Shown here: positions 6,496 to 11,377 of the stretch, in pieces
Layout of the letters: the number at the start of each line of letters is the position of its first letter
How positions within the stretch are numbered: position 1 is the stretch's first letter
Origin: Ichthyophonus hoferi
Taxonomy: Eukaryota > Opisthokonta > Ichthyosporea > Ichthyophonida > Ichthyophonidae
DNA: 11,377 nucleotides
Assembly: GCA_002751075.1 (NCBI GenBank)
Contig: NAOQ01000707.1
Span: 1-11,377, forward strand
Direction of reading: 5' to 3'
Notes under the pieces: generated by a model
The model's database searches: none
Told to the model about the DNA's origin: nothing
What the model saw: the letters and a program-made list of their open reading frames with translations, nothing else
Position numbers and translations under genes: made by a program

Positions 6496-6714
6496 ATGGA
6501 TCAAGCAGAAGACACAACAATTGTGGTTCAACATACAGAATACAACAATAAAGTTTTGCTTCATATAAGTGCGGAAACTTTAACCCTTCAGATTAGTCCT
6601 CCACTAGATTCAATCCTATCAGAATTAAATTCTTATTTCAATAACGGGGATATACGTATCTCTAGTGTTTATCACAAGGTCAACTGGTATTGCCCTGGGC
6701 CAACAACTATATAA
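6496..6714 (+). CDS. Hypothetical 72-residue ORF or first exon
   Basis: Begins at ATG with G at -3 (TTGGAATGG) and runs 72 codons. The composition is balanced: acidic start, alternating hydrophobic and polar residues resembling beta strands, then Asn-rich turns. It is neither low-complexity nor hydrophobic. GT dinucleotides near 6679 and 6687 could be donors, but neither matches a strong consensus. No homologue is recognised. A minus-strand frame (6672-6857) overlaps its end. ORFs of this size are expected by chance, so this is a weak call. Confidence 0.25.
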   Translation: MDQAEDTTIVVQHTEYNNKVLLHISAETLTLQISPPLDSILSELNSYFNNGDIRISSVYHKVNWYCPGPTTI

Positions 6715-6894
6715 CCAGTATCTACAGACTTAGTCCGGATCCTGACTATTATATAATTATATATGTTGCATAAATAGAAGACTCGTACAAAAGATTTTGT
6801 TTCTTTGTGTTTTGCTACAAGATCGCTAACCACAGATAAATCAGTAGGTTCGATCAAGGCCCAAATAGATCAATGATTGTGGCTCAAGATTCGT

Positions 6895-6938
6895 TAGTTG
6901 CATAATATTTTAATGACATGATATTTTAGTTGCATAAT
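6895..6938. repeat. Short direct repeat TAGTTGCATAAT
   Basis: The 12-mer TAGTTGCATAAT occurs at 6895-6906 and 6927-6938 with ATATTTTA repeated between. It covers the stop of the minus-strand gene and its immediate 3' side. Confidence 0.7.
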
Positions 6939-7883
6939 GAACGGGAAATCGGCTCCCTTTCTGTGGTGACTTCATCTGTTGCAATGTCTGCCCATGTTAT
7001 TTGAAACGGATTTGGAGTTGATGGAGCACGTTGTTCCTTGGAGTTGAGGAACTGACCTTCGAAGACTAGGACATTTCTTCGGGTTGTGACGTTGCAGGTA
7101 GCCCAATCCATCACTGGCCTGCCTAATTTGAAATTTTCATAGGTTCGTCTGACGACAACAGCGACTATGACGTGCCTGTAAGGCAAAAAATCGTTAATCA
7201 ATCAGTATGCACGGAAGCGATCAAAATACAAATACCCGACAAGAAGCGGACCTACATACACAACCACTCCATTCTGCAACCTTCATAGCAGCAGCAACAG
7301 CACTGGCAACAACACTCGTATCAGAACCGCCCGGAATTTTGTATTCTAAGGGAAAAATGCAATGCGAGCACATGATAAAAATGCAATGAAACCAATTAAC
7401 TATTACTAGCGCTAGTACAGAAATATCAACGATCGATTGCGAAAAACAATTGGATATCCCGAAGAACTATGGACTAGTCAACAGAATTTCCACAGATTCT
7501 TGTATGTCTTGAAAGTTCGTAATAGTAGCATCTAGAAAAGGGGTATTAACTCTAAACATTACTAGAGTAAAACAGAAATCAGCGTTACCATGTGCAGCTA
7601 AGTTAAGATCTGCATGCGGTAAGAAGTTACGGGTGGAACTCTCCCACCGATAGTAAAGAGTAAGTAACCAGAAATCTTTTGGAGGAACCTGCCTCCAGCT
7701 CAAGCAATTTTTGTAAACGGACATTTGATGTCCCTATACAATGAGATAGAATCTTTAAGCTCCCCAGATTACGACAGTTAAGTTATTGACCAATTTTGTA
7801 TTCGAAAAAAACTCATATCTAGGGTCATATCTAAAATTATGTTTACCTGCATTGTTTTGCTTTATGTGTAGGTGTAAGGCCAT
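6926..7883 (-). CDS. Probable multi-exon gene of unknown function (spliced model)
   Basis: Four open segments on the minus strand lie in a region of raised G+C. Segment 1 starts at ATG 7883-7881 and is open for 37 codons to a GTAATC donor at 7772. Segment 2 is open from 7733 to 7467 in the matching phase 0, entered at the TATAG acceptor (intron only 39 nt) or at a CAG ending at 7698 (75 nt). Segment 3 begins after a pyrimidine-rich TTAG at 7346 and ends at a consensus GTATGT donor (7259). Segment 4 follows a textbook branch site (GATTAAC, 7199-7193) and TTACAG (ending at 7176) and runs to TAA 6928-6926. The peptides are balanced and globular-looking, with Trp, Asp and His spread through them, and a small-residue Ala/Val helix in segment 3. 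The phases of segments 2 to 3 and 3 to 4 do not join with the best donors, so either a site is misplaced or the gene is decayed. No domain is recognised. Confidence 0.42.
7176..7259 (-). other. Candidate spliceosomal intron
   Basis: An 84-nt interval on the minus strand with GTATGT at the 5' end, GATTAAC as branch site and a T-rich run before TTACAG at the 3' end. All three signals match fungal intron consensus, making this the best single intron candidate in the window, even though the flanking reading frames as I read them are out of phase. Confidence 0.5.
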
Positions 7884-8538
7884 AATATTTTACCAAATAA
7901 ATGTATACAGTTAAGAGGAGTAATTATATTAATTGAAAATAATTGTTACTTACTCTTAGCGTAAATTTTCATGATGTTGCCTCTTAAACAATTAGGTAAG
8001 GCACATATTGATGATTACAATCTGTGTAAAAATTATATTGCCTATGTTTCATGTTTAGGGTGACATTCTACTATTGCAAGCAGAAGATTAAAGATAAAAA
8101 TCTGTATAGCCTTTATTCCGTACCACTACAGAATCAAAAACCACCTGTCTCAGGGAGAATCTTTCTACACTGTCTAAATATAGCATAGTATATGTAGAAT
8201 ATTCTAGAACCTAACATCAATTACCTAGAGGTACTTTGCCTACATTGTATATATAGATAACTACAGCTGACAAGATTGTCTAAGGGTTATTTAACAGATA
8301 ACCAATTAAACCTGGAGAGAAACTAAAAGCAAAAAACCAAAAGACAGTTCAAAACGTCCAGTATATTTAAAGACATTTTTAAAGGTATTGCAGACACTTG
8401 GCGTCTTCCAGATAGGCATCTTCTTTTGCTCAACATAGTTATCTTTTGCTTCAATCAACATGAGAAAGTCCAATGTTGGATATGGTTTAAAATATTAATA
8501 TCATACTTCTTCAAGAAATAAAATGCATTAATTATTTA

Positions 8539-8568
8539 AATTGTTGATATATCTTATACTCAACAATT
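8539..8568. repeat. Inverted repeat, 9-bp stem with 12-nt loop
   Basis: AATTGTTGA at 8539-8547 is the exact reverse complement of 8560-8568. Weaker complementarity continues outward through the flanking AT-rich arms. It is too AT-rich and isolated to be called a terminator or an element end. Confidence 0.6.
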
Positions 8569-8671
8569 AGTAAATTATTTACAGTTCAATATCCAGGCAA
8601 AATAGAAATAGAAACATATTCTCCGGCCGGAAATCACATGGTTACGAATATAGCAAAATTTAATTATAAAT

Positions 8672-9265
8672 AGCCAATTAACAATAATAATTAGTACTTA
8701 AATAACCCACTTGCAAGTTTGTAAAGCCAATTAATGAATTATAGCACGTAAAAAAATAATGAGCCAATAGACACCCACAGTCAATAATGTCACATGTCTA
8801 TATTAAAAGTAATTAGACCTGGTTGACTGACATAAATCCTGGCTATTGTCTGGTCGGTGTGGTTAAATAAAGTTTAACAGATAATATTATAGGCTATTAG
8901 ATAAAATATTGCGTAGAATATACGATATTGGCTTTTTAAAACATATATTAAAAAGGCTTTTATTGTTAAAGATAAAAACAATTTTGCATTTTCTATGGTT
9001 TTTTGAGTTTTCTGTAATTTCGCAATTACCTGCCATATGCTCCTTGTTAGCCCAATTATTTGCACAATCTAACTAATTGTATTAATAAAGTATGTATATG
9101 TCGTCGGACTTACCACATCAGAACAGTTCGAAATGAATGAGCTGATCTAAGTAGACCTATGTCAAAAAAATGTCAAAGTTATGCAATAATCAATCATCTA
9201 TGAAAAAGATAAAGACGTAGTCAACGCATATATAGAGAATATAGAGAATTAACATAATAGCCAAT
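8672..9265. promoter_or_regulatory. Cluster of AGCCAAT (CCAAT-box core) motifs
   Basis: Copies lie at 8672, 8725, 8762 and 9259 on +, and at 8927 on -. Two are part of the longer ATAGCCAAT. The core fits the RGCCAAT preference known for NF-Y/HAP-type CCAAT-binding factors. No gene start is evident nearby, so this may be a distal regulatory block or simply a shared repeat-derived word. Confidence 0.35.
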
Positions 9266-10482
9266 ATTTTTCATATTGAAAATGTTGAATTTAATTGCAG
9301 TTCAAACAATTTCGACAAAAATACAAAAATTGTTATTTGGAGTCGCAAGAATACATATATTGCAAACATTAATTATGAAACGCAGTTTGAAAATATGCTT
9401 GCCGATTAAGCCACACAATGGCTTACTTGAAAGACTATTGTTGGAATAGTACCATTCAAAACAACAGTGCGGGAAGGTTATTAATAAAGAGATATTAATA
9501 AATTCACAGAAAAAGTACTTTTTTACTACGATTCGTAAACCTATTACCCAATACTCTGCCTGGCTGTATAGAATAGTTTATCTTTAATGAATAATTTAAA
9601 TTTACGACAGAGTTGCCATATATATTACGGTTTTAAAAGCATACTTCTCTTCATCAAGTTAGCTGGCAACCTTTAGGCTAGGGGGAGAAGATATCTTTTA
9701 AATATGCAATATTGATGCTGACTTTTAGTATAATTACTACCTCATAACATTTTATCAATAATATTGCTACAATAGTATTAAAGTTTTTAGCCAGCCTGTC
9801 CCAACAAGGCTGTTAGACCCCTAACAAAACGAGTAGGATAGAAGAAATGCCACTACCATATCTGCATGGTCCTTATTCTTACACATTGAGTGTAGGTGAA
9901 TAAGACAATCCAAATAAATAATGTGGACCAGTTATTATAATACAGGTAATTGATTAACAGTTATTGATTATGAAACGCTTTCAGCAAATAAAATACAATA
10001 ATTTTTAGCCTAGTTATTATCTCATTCATTCATTTCAAACGCCAGCCAGCAATTAGAGACAGAATAAATTAATAACAAAAGTGAAAAATAAATAAATACA
10101 AATATTAATACTCCTTTAATATAAAACTTATAGGAATTACTAACGATACTACTAATTATAATCATAGTGTATTATTAGTAATTATTAGAAAAGGTAGTAT
10201 CTGATGTATTGAATTCAATTTGATTGTTGGAAATAAGACTAGTATCTGTTGTAAATCGACATGAAAGCATCGCAAATAAAGATAAAAGAACTGAACTATG
10301 TGATATAGACATAGTATGTCTGTGTTTTCCTAGTTAGTCTAAATAGTTATCAATAGATAGCAGACAAGCTAAAGCCTTTGTGAGTTCTGCTAACACAGTA
10401 TAAGAATTAACTATTATCTAAACCACCGTAATTGTAGATGGACACTATGCAAGGGTTTTCTAATAATTGGATTGTACCAAGC

Positions 10483-10860
10483 TTAAATAGTTGTTGGCCC
10501 TCTAGTAAAAAATTTAAACGATAAATTTCTACCATTTGAGAATAAAAAAACATAATATAAATGAATAGTAAAACAAGTAAAATAAATTTCTGGAAAAGCT
10601 TCTAACATATATTGATAATTGAAAGCTGTCTTATCTACAGTACCTTGAGTATTGTTTTGAAAACCTAATTTATACATGTAATGGTGAAACACCAATAGGT
10701 ATATGTTGTTGAAGTATTTCTGCCCATACAAGTCTTCGGCTGAATACTTCATGATATCTTGTAAAAAATACTCATTGCTTAGGTAGCAATGAACCACTAA
10801 ATACTCAGTAACTTTTAGAATGAGGTTATAGGTTATAATGGTAATTAAGAATTTGTACAT
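10483..10860 (-). CDS. Hypothetical 125-residue ORF, doubtful
   Basis: An open frame from ATG 10860-10858 to TAA, rich in Tyr, Phe, Asn and Leu as expected from AT-rich DNA. The central part, with Glu, Asp, Gly and Gln, is less biased. Two hydrophobic patches occur at the start and near residues 90-107. No family is recognised. The ATG lies at the edge of dispersed repeat copy B. The downstream end carries a 14-bp word also found at 6697-6710 in the opposite orientation. Chance is a serious alternative. Confidence 0.22.
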   Translation of the reverse strand: MYKFLITIITYNLILKVTEYLVVHCYLSNEYFLQDIMKYSAEDLYGQKYFNNIYLLVFHHYMYKLGFQNNTQGTVDKTAFNYQYMLEAFPEIYFTCFTIHLYYVFLFSNGRNLSFKFFTRGPTTI

Positions 10861-11119
10861 TAATTACATGATGCCACTAATTATAGTTAATTTTAGGACT
10901 AGATGTTTAGTGCAGTCTAGAACGTAAATTTACCGTGATTTTAAATAGTGTTAGTTATTGGCATTTAATAACACATAGTGACTGATGATACGTCTGTGGT
11001 ATGTTGCATACGCAATGATCCTTTACATAATCATTGGACAACTGGTTGTTTACAACTTATGTTAAGTAAGTTCCAGAATAATCCATTGAAAATCATTAGA
11101 CAATATGTTGCTGACAACA
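10859..11119. repeat. Dispersed repeat, copy B
   Basis: Partner of 5755-5952. It has the same ordered blocks: ATTAATTACAT (10859), ATAGTTAATT (10883), AGGACTAG (10895), AATTTACCGTGATT (10927) and ATGTTGCT-x-ACAACA (11105). It is longer than copy A because a segment of about 60 bp near its right end is present twice in diverged form (about 11017-11055 and 11080-11119). Class and boundaries are unknown. Confidence 0.7.
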
Positions 11120-11195
11120 TTTTAGATAATAATTAGGTTAGATCTTGATTATATAATGTAGCACAATAAAGTAACGTATTTAATCTTTATCCATC

Positions 11196-11377
11196 TCAAA
11201 AAGCAGTAACGACTATCAAGATCAAGAGAAGAAATACTTCTATTTCTACTGCCCCATGAGTCAAATGTAAAATTGACATTGCCTCTTCAACTGAATTAGG
11301 ATTTGTAAGTAAAAAACAACAACACGTGCAACCTTCCTCTGACACAAATGAAGAGGGTACTTCAAGAATTTTTCTCA
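11196..11377 (-). CDS. Possible C-terminal exon entering from beyond the right edge
   Basis: Fifty-nine open codons on the minus strand run from the right window edge to TGA 11198-11196. The segment has a four-cysteine cluster (Cys-x-Cys-Cys-Cys), an acidic middle and a final stretch of about 13 Leu, Ile, Val and Phe residues immediately before the stop. That pattern suits a C-terminal membrane anchor. The start lies outside the window and no family is recognised. Length alone does not exclude chance. Confidence 0.25.
   Translation of the reverse strand, partial: RKILEVPSSFVSEEGCTCCCFLLTNPNSVEEAMSILHLTHGAVEIEVFLLLILIVVTAF

Larger units (their letters stand above)
7884..10482. other. Long AT-rich stretch without a supported gene
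   Basis: About 2.6 kb. It holds an AGCCAAT cluster (8672-9265), a 9-bp inverted repeat (8539-8568) and a small G+C-richer patch at 9790-9890. Minus-strand open frames of about 30 codons near 8090-8185 and 7965-8010 could be further exons of the minus-strand gene, but they could not be joined convincingly. The ORF at 8874-9065 is Ile/Leu/Lys-rich and looks like composition noise. Confidence 0.5.

Noticed and set aside
6838-6866. GGTTCGATC resembling a tRNA B box
   Set aside because: The flanking bases do not form a T-arm stem and no anticodon or acceptor arm can be built around it.
7207-7389. 60-codon plus-strand frame opposite the minus-strand gene
   Set aside because: It lies antisense to a good intron candidate and exon 3 and has no splice or promoter support of its own.

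Overview
The window looks like AT-rich eukaryotic nuclear DNA with intron-bearing genes. The one certain gene has a TATA box, a short leader, an N-terminal secretion signal and Ser/Thr/Pro octapeptide arrays, a style common in secreted wall or adhesion proteins of fungi. An early-diverging fungus is my best guess, but it is only a style argument; an amoebozoan or another opisthokont is possible. There is no rRNA, no convincing tRNA, no CRISPR array and no intact mobile element.

Layout: (1) 1-408 begins with a poly(T) run and holds an open exon-like segment on + (223-408) that resembles the C-terminal half of a calponin-homology domain. (2) 409-1585 is non-coding, with a perfect 3 x 28-bp tandem repeat, a spaced direct repeat, a degenerate telomere-type 7-mer tract and the promoter of the next gene. 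(3) 1586-2869 (+) is a single-exon gene for a secreted protein made of two copies of a six-cysteine domain, each followed by an array of 8-residue repeats. This is the best supported and most interesting gene here. (4) 2870-11377 is AT-rich. Islands of higher G+C coincide with open segments, several flanked by plausible splice sites: a membrane-spanning segment (4252-4524, -), a cysteine-rich exon (5330-5631, -), an ORF (6496-6714, +) and a probable multi-exon gene (6926-7883, -). Much of 8000-11377 shows nothing I can call coding.

Dispersed structure includes a roughly 200-260 bp diverged repeat in the same orientation at 5755-5952 and 10859-11119, and ten copies of AGCCAAT (either strand), five of them within 600 bp at 8672-9265. 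Small exons without an ATG are easy to over-read in AT-rich DNA. Everything except 1586-2869 is therefore given with modest confidence, and no functional link between the genes can be shown from the sequence.
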